From: CAZFAP01 sp964516325
GTDB taxonomy: Bacteria > Auribacterota > JABMQX01
Length of the DNA: 51,308 bases
Direction: 5' to 3'
NCBI GenBank assembly: GCA_964516325.1
Contig: CAZFAP010000008.1
Location: forward strand, 1-51,308
Shown piece after piece: positions 34,948-43,841 of this stretch. A program made the translations under genes and the position numbers. Below the pieces are notes generated by a model. That model was not told where the DNA came from and ran no database searches. It saw nothing but the letters and a program-made list of their open reading frames with translations. The number at the start of each line of letters is the position of its first letter. Position 1 is the stretch's first letter.

Positions 34948-36348
34948 TCACGACAACACCGCGCCTTGCTCGACCAACCTCCCTTGGACGAGCTTCACGT
35001 CAACGTTGCGGAACACTCCATCCACCTTCGCCGCAAGAGCTGCCGCCGCGCCGCAAGCATGACCTGTCGCGCAGGAAATCGGCATCACCCGGCTCGACGA
35101 ATGCGCCTCGTGCGTCGTCGAAATCGGTCTTCCTCCCACAATGAGATTCGAGATTTTCTTCGGCGTCAGGCAGCGATAAGGGATGCTGTAGAACTCGCCC
35201 GGCTTGAGATGCTTCAGCACCGTCCCCGTTCCCGCGGGGTTGTGAATGTCCACGGGGTAGTTGTTCAAGGCGATTCCGTCGTCGAACTTCTTTGCTCCGA
35301 GGACGTCCTCCTCCGTCAAAACATAATCACCGACGATGCGCCTCGTCTCACGGACGCCGACCTGAGGGCCAATGCTAATGATGTACGAGTTCTCGAAACC
35401 GGGAACCTCGCTTTTCAGGAAATGGAACGTCTCCCAGACCTGCCTTCGCCCCTCCAGCTCCGCCTTTGTGAAATCGAGGACGTTCGTGGCGTCTATGTGG
35501 GTGATGCGGGTTGTGTTGAAGTGAATCTCCCCCTTTCGCGTCGTGCGAAAGAGAAGCACGTCTTCTCGTGGATTCTCGATTCTTCCCTCGGCTTTCGCCT
35601 TGATGTACAGCGCAGTGACCTCTTTTCCGGGCGGCATCCTGCTCTCGTCCACCCCCGCGACGTTGAAATTGGTCGTCAAGGGCTGAACCAGTCCATCTTT
35701 TTCTCGCCCGAACACCCATGGCGCCCCGCTCAGCGCAGCGAGGTCCGCATCGCCTGTCGCATCAACAAAAACCTTCGCCTTCACCGAAAGCGGCCCCGAT
35801 TTGCCGACTACGACGACCTGCTCGATTTTGTCCTGCTTCACTTCCGCACCGCAAACGAACGAATGGAAGAGCATCCGCACGCCGTGGTCCAGCAGGATTT
35901 GGTCGGCGGCAATCTTAAACAGCTCGTGGTCGAACGCGCGAGTCGCCATCCCCGGCAGTCCGTATCCCCCCATCTTCTGCATGCGATCGAGCAGTTCCTG
36001 AAAGACGCCCTTAATCAACTGCTTTTCCCCGGCATGGAAGTTCATGAACGGATTCACCATCCCTGCCGTCGCCATCCCGCCGAGAAAGCCGTACTGCTCG
36101 ATCAGAAGGACCGACGCCCCCGCCTTCGCTGCTCCAACTGCCGCGCCTATACCCGACGGGCCTCCCCCCACGACTAATACAGCGCACGAAATACCGAGCG
36201 GCTTCGCCTCTGGAATTCTCGTTCCTGTCCGCCTCGCGCCCGGCGCCTCAGCCCAGATTGTGCTGTCGCCTGCCGCGGCGGCGCCCACCGTCGCGCCGCA
36301 AATCGCGCGCCGCAAAAACACTCGCCTTGAAACCCTTCTGCTGGACAT
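34948..36348 (-). CDS. Tat-exported FAD-dependent oxidoreductase
   Basis: 466 residues. A twin-arginine signal (SRRVFLRRAICGATVG) targets folded protein to the periplasm. A Rossmann FAD site follows: VLVVGGGPSGIGAAVGAAKA and the ribose-binding Glu in LLIEQYGFLGGMATAG. DATGDADLAALSGA and NLIVGGRPISTTHEAHSS, then RVMPISCATGHACGAAAA near the end, match the FAD_oxidored family often found with sugar- or polyol-degrading secreted enzymes in these lineages. AAGGAGGAG before the ATG. The substrate is unknown. Confidence 0.92.
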   Translation of the reverse strand: MSSRRVSRRVFLRRAICGATVGAAAAGDSTIWAEAPGARRTGTRIPEAKPLGISCAVLVVGGGPSGIGAAVGAAKAGASVLLIEQYGFLGGMATAGMVNPFMNFHAGEKQLIKGVFQELLDRMQKMGGYGLPGMATRAFDHELFKIAADQILLDHGVRMLFHSFVCGAEVKQDKIEQVVVVGKSGPLSVKAKVFVDATGDADLAALSGAPWVFGREKDGLVQPLTTNFNVAGVDESRMPPGKEVTALYIKAKAEGRIENPREDVLLFRTTRKGEIHFNTTRITHIDATNVLDFTKAELEGRRQVWETFHFLKSEVPGFENSYIISIGPQVGVRETRRIVGDYVLTEEDVLGAKKFDDGIALNNYPVDIHNPAGTGTVLKHLKPGEFYSIPYRCLTPKKISNLIVGGRPISTTHEAHSSSRVMPISCATGHACGAAAALAAKVDGVFRNVDVKLVQGRLVEQGAVLS

Positions 36349-36864
36349 AATCTCCTCCTTAAAGAAGCGTGAGCCTCAGCATTTCAGAGAAAAGCCCGAA
36401 GAGAACAATTCGGTTAATTCCTCAAATCCATCTTCGCACAGCGAGACATATTGTCAAGACGAAAGAAGCCCACAGCGCAATGCCTCAGTCTCGGGAGGGA
36501 CTCACCGCGGAGAGCACAGAGGACGCGGAGGATAGAAGTTTGTGGCATCCCCCGTCCTCGGCGGGGCAGGACCCGTGAGGCGACATGGGCGGACTCCCCG
36601 TGCCGCGCTTCTCCCACGGGCGGTGCTGTCTCCGGGATATCTGCGGTTCCATCCTCACGCGGCGGATGCCCGGATTGCCAATGACCTCCCGCACCCATGA
36701 GTGAGGGATTGCCCCGAACCTCACAAGGAAAACAGGCTTGGCCGGGGACCATCGCCGCCGGGGCCGAAAGGTAAGTTTCTCGTCGGAGGAGGATGACCAG
36801 GTGGGTGTTTCAGGGGCGGCACTTCACCGCCAGAGGTCGCGGGGCGGGGGTCATTTCACGATCG
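36349..36864. other. intergenic region with long dispersed repeat
   Basis: Upstream of the FAD oxidoreductase on the minus strand there is a possible promoter, TTGACA (36457-36452), 17 nt, AAGATG (36434-36429, weak). The middle holds repeat copy D (36493-36567) and the motif ATGAGTGAGGGATTGCCC near 36697-36714. A GGGGCGGCACTTCACCGCC stretch lies near 36811. No supported gene. Confidence 0.55.
36493..36567. repeat. dispersed intergenic repeat, copy D
   Basis: Reads GGGACTCACCGCGGAGAGCA, continues CAGAGGACGCGGAGGATAGA and ends TTGTGGCATCCCCCG followed by a GGCGGGG stretch. Nearly the same 73-bp sequence as copy A at 13896-13965, in the same orientation, 22.6 kb away. Both sit in gene-free gaps of about 520 bp. 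Confidence 0.8.
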
Positions 36865-38067
36865 TCACTGGCGGTCAAGGTAGGCGAAATCCTGCCCCCC
36901 GGCCTCCTGTGCCATCGCATGCTGCTCCGGTTTGTTCTCCAGGATGGGAAGGTACACCATGAAAGTCGCCCCCTTGCCGACCTCGCTCTCGACCTTAATC
37001 TCTCCGCCGTGCCCCTCGATGATGGCATGCGACACGCTCAGCCCCAAGCCGGTCCCGTGCACTTTTCCGTCGTACACCTCCCCGCCAGCGAGGGCGCCTT
37101 TCGTGGTGAAGAACGGGTCAAAGATCCTGGAGAGATCCTCTTCGGGTATCCCGCACCCCGTGTCCTCCACTTTTATGAAAGCCTTTTCATTCTCGATGCC
37201 TGTCTCAACGGTCAAGCACTTGGCGGCCGACCTGAGCATGGCATGCCGGGCATTGATGGCCAGGTTCATCACTACCGACTCCAACATATAGGTATTGGCC
37301 ATGATCGAGGGCACGCCAGGGGAATGCTTCACGGTTAGCTGTATCCCCTCCCGGATAAACTGCTTCTCTATCACTCTCAGGGCCTCGTTCACGACGTCTT
37401 TCAACTCGACGGGCTTCCTATCCCCAATATCCCTCCGGGAGAACGCAAGAAGGCTCTTGGTCAAGTCCGCCCCGGCCACGGCCGAAAAGCGAATGGTCTC
37501 CAGGTTTCGCCTTGCCGCCGCCGGAAGGTCTTCCATTTCGAGGGTCAGATCAATGAAGGCGATGATCTCCCCGTTGATGTTGTTGAATTCATGGGCAATG
37601 CCGCCCGCGAGAGTTCCGATCGCTTCAATCTTCTGGGCGTGGACTAATTGCTCCTGGAGCTGCCGCCTTTCCTCCTCTGCCCGTTTCCGCTCGATGGCAT
37701 ATCGAGCGGCCCGGACCAGGAGATTCGCGTCCACCTGACCCTTGATGAGATAATCCTGCGCTCCCTCCCTTACAGCCCGTACCGCAAGGGCCTCGTCGTT
37801 CAGCCCGGTCAACACAATGATCGGGAACTGGGGCGCTTGAGCCTGGATGCTGGCGAGCGTGTCGAGACCATTACTGTCGGGCAAAGAAAGGTCAAGAAGA
37901 ACAATGTCAATTCCTCCTTCCGCCAGACGCTCCAGACCAGCGGAAAGACGGTCCGCCCACACGAGACTGAATTGCCCGCCTTTGACCTCCCGCAACATCT
38001 CTTTCAGGAGGCGTGCGTCTCCCGGATTATCTTCAACCAACAAGACGCTTATTTTGTCCCAGTTCAT
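36865..38067 (-). CDS. hybrid receiver-histidine kinase
   Basis: About 400 residues. An N-terminal receiver domain (ISVLLVEDNPGDARLL, phospho-acceptor Asp59 in VLLDLSLPDSNG) is joined by a coiled linker to a histidine kinase: phospho-acceptor His159 in LAGGIAHEFNNI, then the ATPase blocks NLAINARHAM, EDTGCGIPEEDLSRIFDPFF, GTGLGLSVSHAI and GKGATFMVYLP. No membrane segment, so cytoplasmic. I start at MNWDKISVLL (GGAG upstream); another ATG at 38094 with AAGGGGG is possible. Probably the last member of the three-gene signalling set at 36.9-41.3 kb, relaying phosphate from the response regulator or acting beside it. Confidence 0.93.
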   Translation of the reverse strand: MNWDKISVLLVEDNPGDARLLKEMLREVKGGQFSLVWADRLSAGLERLAEGGIDIVLLDLSLPDSNGLDTLASIQAQAPQFPIIVLTGLNDEALAVRAVREGAQDYLIKGQVDANLLVRAARYAIERKRAEEERRQLQEQLVHAQKIEAIGTLAGGIAHEFNNINGEIIAFIDLTLEMEDLPAAARRNLETIRFSAVAGADLTKSLLAFSRRDIGDRKPVELKDVVNEALRVIEKQFIREGIQLTVKHSPGVPSIMANTYMLESVVMNLAINARHAMLRSAAKCLTVETGIENEKAFIKVEDTGCGIPEEDLSRIFDPFFTTKGALAGGEVYDGKVHGTGLGLSVSHAIIEGHGGEIKVESEVGKGATFMVYLPILENKPEQHAMAQEAGGQDFAYLDRQ

Positions 38068-38490
38068 TTCGTTGACTCCGGATCCCGGACTCATCGTCCA
38101 CCCCCTTCGCGGTGGAAGCTGCAAAGGCGCCTTTGGCAGTGGCTCATTCCTCCTCACACAGTTGCAGCGAACACGCCAACCCGATGGACAGGTCGAAACG
38201 AAACACTCCTCCTATACCGAACGCGCCATGACGGCCGGCTCGGTGAAGAGCGGTATACTCCGCTGCCGAAGCACCGGCCCAATCCCCCCTGATCCGAACC
38301 ATCCATCCTGCTCCACAATCATTGAAGGACGGGGGACACCATATAAGCATGGTGTCCCCTTCAAAAGAAACTGCACGGGGAGCCGTTCTCGCACCAAGAA
38401 GTTTCCTGTCAGGATATTCCGCCGTCCCCCGCTCAGTGGCGTTCCCCTCTCGTACTCGGTCCGAGCGGTCCGATAGCACCGAGAGGACAA
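38068..38490. other. gap between signalling genes with palindromic repeat
   Basis: About 420 bp between two minus-strand genes that otherwise look like one operon. It contains the 28-nt palindrome at 38332-38359. On the minus strand that palindrome is not followed by a T-run. No coding sequence is supported. Confidence 0.5.
38332..38359. repeat. 28-nt palindromic repeat, copy 1
   Basis: Perfect 11-bp arms, GGGGACACCAT and ATGGTGTCCCC, around the loop ATAAGC. Its reverse complement is identical, loop included, to the element at 44390-44417. A REP-like mobile or structural element is likely; no associated transposase gene is in the window. Confidence 0.9.
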
Positions 38491-38931
38491 TCACTCCCGC
38501 GGAAGCTTGACGATGGTCAACCAGAAATTCTCAATGGATTTCACCACCACCACGAACTGCTCGAAGCCAACCGGCTTGGTGACGTAGCAGTTGGCGTGGA
38601 GATTGTAGCTGCGTAGGATGTCCTCCTCCGCCTTCGAGGTCGTCAGGATCACCACGGGGATACGCTTGAGGTCCGCGTCGCACTTGATTTCCGCGAGCAC
38701 CTCTCGACCGTCCTTCCTGGGGAGATTCAAATCCAGCAGGATGATGTCCGGGCGAGGCGCGCTGGCGTAGCTGCCCTGTCGTCGCAGAAAGGCCATCGCT
38801 TCGGCCCCATCCTCGACCACGTTCAGTCGGTTGCCGACTTTATTCTCCCTGAGGGCTTCCCTGGTCAAGCGAACATCTCCTTCGTTGTCCTCGACCAACA
38901 GGATTTCCACGGGTCTGCCGAAACGCTCCAT
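38491..38931 (-). CDS. Rcp1-type single-domain response regulator
   Basis: 146 residues, a stand-alone receiver: ILLVEDNEGDVRLTREAL, phospho-acceptor Asp67 in DIILLDLNLPRKDG, Thr in VILTTSKAEED and Lys in YVTKPVGFEQF. This is the Rcp1 subgroup that partners phytochrome-like and PAS histidine kinases. The open frame extends upstream to 39222, but inside the kinase gene; the start at 38931 (MERFGRPVEI), or a GTG two codons earlier, uses AAGGGAGGTG at the end of the kinase gene. It begins 7 bp after the kinase stop, so the two are translationally linked. Confidence 0.93.
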   Translation of the reverse strand: MERFGRPVEILLVEDNEGDVRLTREALRENKVGNRLNVVEDGAEAMAFLRRQGSYASAPRPDIILLDLNLPRKDGREVLAEIKCDADLKRIPVVILTTSKAEEDILRSYNLHANCYVTKPVGFEQFVVVVKSIENFWLTIVKLPRE

Positions 38932-38938
38932 GTCCACG

Positions 38939-41293
38939 TCATTCACCTCCCTTCTCCGGAATTGTGAAGTAGAATGTCGAGCCTTTCCCCGGCTCCGACT
39001 CGACCCAGATTCGCCCTCCGTGCCGCTCGACGATTTTCTTGCAGATCGCCAACCCGATCCCCGTGCCCGCGTACTCCCCGCGGTTGTGCAACCGCTGGAA
39101 GATGATAAAGATTCGCTCAAAATAAGCCGGGTCAATCCCGATCCCGTTGTCCCGAACGGAGAAAAGCCAGTCGTTCCCCTCCTTCTTCGCTGAGACGTGC
39201 ACCCAGGGCGGCTGCTCCCCATGAAACTTGATGGCGTTCCCGATTACATTTTGGAGGAGCTGACAGAGTTGCATCTCGTCGGCCATCACCGTCGGCAGAT
39301 TGTCATGGGTCACCGCTGCTCCCGTCTCCTCAATAGCAATCTGCAAGTTCGCGAGAGCGCGCCGGAGCATAGTCTCACAGTCGGCAGGCTCAAAGGCTTT
39401 GCCCCGGGTCCCAACCCGGGAGTACGTCAGAAGGTCGTTGATGAGGGTCTGCATCCTCGTCGCCCCGTCCACCACAAAGGCAACGAAATCGTCCCCGTCG
39501 GGGTCGAGCTTCCCCTGGTAGCGTTTCGCCAGAAGTTGCGTGTAGCTGGCGACCATTCGCAGCGGTTCCTGGAGGTCGTGCGACGCCACGTACGCGAACT
39601 GCTCCAGTTCCGCATTGGAACGAGCCAGCTCCGCCGCCGTTCGTTTCAGTTCGTCCTCTGCCAGCTTCCGGTCCGTAACATCTCTTGAAACGCCGAACGT
39701 GCCAATTGTTTTTCCGTCCTTATCGCGGAGAGGCATCTTGGTCGTTGACGCCCACCTCACAGTTCCGTCAAGCCGGGTCTCCTTCTCCTCCTTTGCGACC
39801 AGCGGTTGGTCCGACCTCATGATCTGCTGCTCGTCCTCGAACGCGGGACGAGCATGTTCCTCCGTGAAAAAGTCAAAATCCGTCTTGCCCAGGGCGTGCG
39901 ATGGATCACCCAGCCCAAAGCTTTGGGCCAGGGCTTTGTTGATTTTTGTGAAGCGGCTTTGAGCATCCTTGAAGTAGATGCTATCGGGAAGGTTATCCAT
40001 GAGGCTGTCCATGAGATACCGCTCCTGGACCAGCTCCTCCTGTGCACGCTTCCGGTCCGTGACATCCCAGAAAATCCCCTGTGTTCCCATAATTTCGCCG
40101 TCGAAGTTACGTACCGGCGTCTTGAACACCTGAACATATATCCTTTCCCCATCCGGCTTCTGATGCTCCTCGATGTCCTCAAATATGCGCCCCGTCTCTC
40201 CCACCTCCTGGTCGTCGTGCCGGTATTTCTCTGCCAGCTCCTTCGGGAAGAAGTCAAAGTCGGTCCTGCCGACGATTTCCTCGAACGGTCTGCCGAGCGC
40301 CTTGCAGAACAGGGTGTTGCCGAAAATGAACCTCCCCTCCAAGTCCTTACGGAAAACGCTCATGGGGATGCTCTCGACCAGGGAATGGTAAAGAGCCTCG
40401 GACGCTCGCAAGGATTCCTCTGCCCGCCGGAGCTCTCCGATGTCGCGGCTGACTACTACAAGCCCAATGATCCTGCCGCCAGCATCGCGAAGAGGAACCC
40501 GCGTGGTCAGCGTCCACACCCTCGTCCCCTGTCGGTTCAATCCAACTTCTTCGCTGTTGAGCACGGCTTTTCCCGACCGAATCACCTCCTGGTCGCTGGA
40601 CCGGTAGTGAGCAGCAACCTCCATCGGGAAGAACTCAAAGTCCGTTTTGCCGATGACCTCCTCCGGAGCCGTTGCGCCGACATGGCGGGCAAACGCCGGG
40701 TTGGCAAGGATGAACCTCCCCTCTCTGTCCTTCACGCAAATTGGGTCAAGAAAATTGTCTATCAGAGTTCGCAGAAGGTTGCGTTCTTCTCCCAGCGCCT
40801 CCTCTGCACGCTTTTGTTCGGTGATGTCGCGGCTGGTGCCTACGATAGCTACGACATTCCCGGCGGCGCTCCGCAAAGGCACCTTCGTGGTCAGAAAGCA
40901 CATTTTGTTGCCCGCCCGGTCCGTGCCGGGCTCCTCGTGGTTAATGCAAGGCGCCCCTGACTCAATAACCGCCCGCTCATCGGCACAATACTTCGCTGCC
41001 AGTTCCTCGGGATAGAAGTCAAAGTCCGTCCTTCCCACAAGCTCGGCGGGCGACTCAACCCCCATGTGCCGGGCAAGAGCAACATTGGCCAGAACAAAAC
41101 GGCTCTTCGTGTCCTTGACGTAAATGTGGTCCGGTACGCTGTCTATGAGACTCCGTAACAGGTTCCGCTTTTTGAAGGTTGATCCTTCCCTCCGGTTAGC
41201 TTCGATCGGCGCAGCCTCTGGCTGCGGATTTGAGGGGGCAGCGGGCGCCTGCTCCGCTGTTGGCCCCGGTTTGACTTCGGCTTCATGTTTCAT
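38939..41293 (-). CDS. multi-PAS sensor histidine kinase
   Basis: 784 residues, no membrane segment. Four PAS domains in a row share the same frame: DHIYVKDTKSRFVLAN, DPICVKDREGRFILAN, MSVFRKDLEGRFIFGN and DSIYFKDAQSRFTKIN, each followed by VGRTDFDFFPKELA-like text, so they arose by duplication. The kinase core has the phospho-acceptor His in FAYVASHDLQEPLRM and ATPase blocks NVIGNAIKFHG, DNGIGIDPAYFERIF and GTGIGLAICKKIV. This HDLQEPLR subgroup usually pairs with Rcp1-like regulators, as here. The signal is unknown. Confidence 0.95.
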   Translation of the reverse strand: MKHEAEVKPGPTAEQAPAAPSNPQPEAAPIEANRREGSTFKKRNLLRSLIDSVPDHIYVKDTKSRFVLANVALARHMGVESPAELVGRTDFDFYPEELAAKYCADERAVIESGAPCINHEEPGTDRAGNKMCFLTTKVPLRSAAGNVVAIVGTSRDITEQKRAEEALGEERNLLRTLIDNFLDPICVKDREGRFILANPAFARHVGATAPEEVIGKTDFEFFPMEVAAHYRSSDQEVIRSGKAVLNSEEVGLNRQGTRVWTLTTRVPLRDAGGRIIGLVVVSRDIGELRRAEESLRASEALYHSLVESIPMSVFRKDLEGRFIFGNTLFCKALGRPFEEIVGRTDFDFFPKELAEKYRHDDQEVGETGRIFEDIEEHQKPDGERIYVQVFKTPVRNFDGEIMGTQGIFWDVTDRKRAQEELVQERYLMDSLMDNLPDSIYFKDAQSRFTKINKALAQSFGLGDPSHALGKTDFDFFTEEHARPAFEDEQQIMRSDQPLVAKEEKETRLDGTVRWASTTKMPLRDKDGKTIGTFGVSRDVTDRKLAEDELKRTAAELARSNAELEQFAYVASHDLQEPLRMVASYTQLLAKRYQGKLDPDGDDFVAFVVDGATRMQTLINDLLTYSRVGTRGKAFEPADCETMLRRALANLQIAIEETGAAVTHDNLPTVMADEMQLCQLLQNVIGNAIKFHGEQPPWVHVSAKKEGNDWLFSVRDNGIGIDPAYFERIFIIFQRLHNRGEYAGTGIGLAICKKIVERHGGRIWVESEPGKGSTFYFTIPEKGGE

Positions 41294-41932
41294 GCTCAAT
41301 ACCCCCCAACGTAATCAGGTGATAGACTTGACTGTTTGGCGGCCTGTACGGCCCTCAGGCGGGGAATGAAACGGAGTCGCGTGCGATTGGCAACACCCAA
41401 TCGGCCAAGAATAAAAATGGGCCGACTTCCCCCGGCGGCAAAGAACCGTTGACAGTTTGGGTTTGGTGGGGTGGATACAAGATATGTGCCATACACTGCG
41501 CACCAAGCTCCTGCTATCTTAACTGCCTCTCTTCACGGTTATTAGGCCCGCACGCGGGCCGCCCTGGCAGTCCACCCCTCGCACATTTTTGTTCACAGCG
41601 ATGTTCAATCTGATCCCTGCACCGCTCTCCCCGAACGCCGGGAAATCTCGTCTTGACATTAGAGAAAGGTTATGGGAATATAACCTGAGATTGAGCCAGT
41701 CATTCTTCCTCAGCGCGCTTTCCTGTCTCGTGAGGCAAGGTAAAGGCGTTCGCCCTGCCAATACTGCTTCCTGACCTTCGGGTCCGATTTCCGCAGGTTG
41801 CGGTTGCGTTCCTTCTTGAACCGTCTCCAAAAGTGGCGCGGAAACGCCGAACTCCGTCGTGGGGTGCCCGGATCGTGGTCGAGCGAGCTTCACAGGCCAC
41901 AGGAGAGGAACAACGCATCAAAGGAGGCACTG
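41294..41932. other. divergent regulatory region between the PAS kinase and the sigma-54 regulator
   Basis: About 640 bp with no supported gene. Plus-strand promoter-like boxes occur twice: TTGACA (41449-41454) with TGGATA (41472-41477) and TTGACA (41653-41658) with an AATATA region at 41676-41682. The second overlaps a 7-bp inverted repeat. CCCGCACGCGGGC near 41549 is a short palindrome. The strong AAAGGAGG ribosome site ends the region. Confidence 0.55.
41653..41686 (+). promoter_or_regulatory. promoter with overlapping operator-like inverted repeat
   Basis: TTGACA (41653-41658), then AATATA (41677-41682, 18-nt spacer) lying inside the inverted repeat AGGTTAT (41667-41673), GGGAAT, ATAACCT (41680-41686). 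A repressor or activator binding there would control the -10. It would drive the sigma-54 regulator gene 250 bp downstream. Motif-based. Confidence 0.5.
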
Positions 41933-43324
41933 ATGGAACCTCAGACATCCGTGTTGGTCGTGGATGACGACGATGAGATCCGGAATCTCTGTGCGGCGAT
42001 TGTCTCCAACGTTGGCTACACGCCTCTCGTGGCCTCCAGCGCAGAAGAGGCGCGCGCCATCCTCGGGCAACAAGGGGCAGACCTGATTTTGCTGGACCTT
42101 CGGCTGCCGGACGCCGACGGAGCGGACCTGCTCAAGGAGATCAAAAAGGATCACCCGGATTCGGAAGTAATCATAATAACGGCCTACGGGACTATCCGGT
42201 CAGCCGTCGCCGCCATGAAGCTGGGCGCCTGCCAGTACATCACCAAGCCCTTCAGCACGCCGGACATGATGAGGTTTCTCCGGGAGGTCGTCCGAGACAG
42301 AGCGGGGACGCAGAATGAACTGCCTGAGCAAAGCTCTCTTGAGACGGAGGGGTTTCATGGCATCATCGGGGTGTCCTCTTGCATGAGGAAGATTTACAAG
42401 TTAATTCTAAAGCTCGGCGATGTGGACAGCACGGTTCTGATCCAGGGAGAGAGCGGGACGGGGAAGGAGCTGATAGCGAGGGCGATTCACGCGTGCGGCC
42501 CGAACGCCAGGCAGCCGTTTATCCCGATTGACTGCAACATCTTGAATGAGAACGTCATTGAGAGTGAGCTGTTCGGGCACGTGAAGGGGGCTTTCACGGG
42601 CGCCTCGAGGGATAGAGAGGGGCTTTTCAAGGTTGCGGGAAGGGGCACGGTATTCCTTGACGAGATTTCGGAAATTCCGTTGGAGATTCAGACAAAGCTT
42701 CTGAGGGCAATCCAGGAGCGGGAGATGAAACCGGTCGGCAGCGCAAAGACCGTCAAGTTCGAGGCGCGGATCATCGCGGCGACGCAGCGAGACCTCGAGG
42801 CGGAGGTGAAGAAGGGGAGGTTCCGAGAGGACCTCTTCTACCGGCTCAACGTGATCCCGATAACTATCCCACCGCTGCGCTATCGAAAGGACGACATCCC
42901 GGCTCTGGTGCGGGACTTCACTCGGACTTTCAATGCGGGAAAGAAGACGCCGCGAACCGTCTCCGATAAAGCTCTTGCAGCGTTAATCGTATACGATTGG
43001 CCCGGAAATGTGCGGGAGCTTGAGAATTGCATCGAACAGGTTGTCGCGCTGAGCACGTCTTTAGCCATAGACGTTGAGGACCTCCCCGTCAGAATCACGC
43101 GAAAGGAAGTGAGCGTAACGTCCGTGCCGGAGGCGAAGTCGCTTCGGGAGCTGGAGCGGGAGGCGATTATCGCTGCGCTGCGCGAGACCAACGGAAACCG
43201 AAGGCAGGCGGCTCGTCTCCTCGGCATAGCGGAGAGCACACTCTACTTGAAGCTCAAGGAGATGAAATCGGAATCGCAAGCAGTGCCGACGCCGAGACAG
43301 CCAAAGACGAGTGACGAGCCGTAA
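41933..43324 (+). CDS. NtrC-family sigma-54-dependent response regulator (second)
   Basis: 463 residues from the ATG that follows AAAGGAGG. Receiver with VVDDDDEIRNLC and phospho-acceptor Asp55 in LLDLRLPDADG; AAA+ domain with GESGTGKE (172-179), GAFTGA (219-224), GTVFLDEI and FREDLFYRLNV; C-terminal FIS helix-turn-helix (NGNRRQAARLLGIAESTLY). It is transcribed away from the four-PAS kinase cluster and may be its output. Its last few codons are shared, on the other strand, with a HEPN gene remnant, so the extreme C-terminus (KTSDEP) may be an acquired tail. Confidence 0.96.
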   Translation: MEPQTSVLVVDDDDEIRNLCAAIVSNVGYTPLVASSAEEARAILGQQGADLILLDLRLPDADGADLLKEIKKDHPDSEVIIITAYGTIRSAVAAMKLGACQYITKPFSTPDMMRFLREVVRDRAGTQNELPEQSSLETEGFHGIIGVSSCMRKIYKLILKLGDVDSTVLIQGESGTGKELIARAIHACGPNARQPFIPIDCNILNENVIESELFGHVKGAFTGASRDREGLFKVAGRGTVFLDEISEIPLEIQTKLLRAIQEREMKPVGSAKTVKFEARIIAATQRDLEAEVKKGRFREDLFYRLNVIPITIPPLRYRKDDIPALVRDFTRTFNAGKKTPRTVSDKALAALIVYDWPGNVRELENCIEQVVALSTSLAIDVEDLPVRITRKEVSVTSVPEAKSLRELEREAIIAALRETNGNRRQAARLLGIAESTLYLKLKEMKSESQAVPTPRQPKTSDEP

Positions 43325-43394
43325 GGATGCTCTCGTGAGCCGGGGCCATCCGGTAGCGAACCAGGGCGCGCACTTGCTCGGGCTGAAACGTCAT
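43254..43394 (-). pseudogene. truncated HEPN-domain (toxin partner) gene
   Basis: Starts with ATG at 43394, overlapping the stop of the MNT gene (ATGA), with GAAGGAG upstream. The first 26 codons read MTFQPEQVRALVRYRMAPAH then ESILTAR, the typical start of HEPN proteins paired with MNT nucleotidyltransferases. From about 43320 the frame runs into the antisense of the sigma-54 regulator gene and stops after 46 codons (ending AIPISSP). A HEPN domain needs about 110-140 residues, so the RNase motif is gone. The break coincides with the stop codon of the regulator, suggesting a deletion or rearrangement that joined the two. Confidence 0.75.
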
Positions 43395-43720
43395 ACCCGG
43401 ACTCCTTCTCGCTCGATAATCCGCAGGAGTGGATTGGCGCCGAACGGCCCGCGATCAATTTGTTGTCGCGTTGCGACGATAATCGAGACAACTCGGTCTC
43501 GCTCAAATCCAACCTCCCACATTACTTCGTCAATCTGTCCTCGGATGGCTGGCGTGAGGCTTTCAACAACGAGGTAAACATCAAGATCCGAGTCATCGAT
43601 TGCGTCGCCGCGAGCCCGCGAGCCGAAGACCCGAAAGTCCTCAATCTTCACGATGGCTGAGAGTCGCCGACGTAGTTCGCGTGCGACCTCGAGGTCTTCA
43701 GGGGTCAACATTGGGTTCAA
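43391..43720 (-). CDS. MNT-type minimal nucleotidyltransferase (antitoxin-like)
   Basis: 109 residues. The nucleotidyltransferase motif is intact: VFGSRARGDAIDDSDLDVYL, i.e. GS-x9-11-DxD. Such proteins pair with HEPN toxins in type VII-like toxin-antitoxin modules, silencing the toxin by AMPylation. Here the overlapping HEPN gene survives only as a stub, so the antitoxin is left without its partner. It lies downstream of ribH in the same direction. Confidence 0.88.
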   Translation of the reverse strand: MNPMLTPEDLEVARELRRRLSAIVKIEDFRVFGSRARGDAIDDSDLDVYLVVESLTPAIRGQIDEVMWEVGFERDRVVSIIVATRQQIDRGPFGANPLLRIIEREGVRV

Positions 43721-43841
43721 TCCTTTCCTGAATCTTTCTCCGCTGCCCTTTCAGAGCGCCGCCCCGGAGCGGAGTCCAGCCCTGCGCCCGCGCCTTTCTT
43801 CGGCATCCTTTCTGTGTTGTTATCCCGTCGAAAGGGTCGTG

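Noticed and set aside
38932..39222. N-terminal extension of the Rcp1-type regulator
   Set aside because: It overlaps the kinase gene out of frame and is low-complexity Ser/Arg/Gly sequence, a shadow of the kinase.
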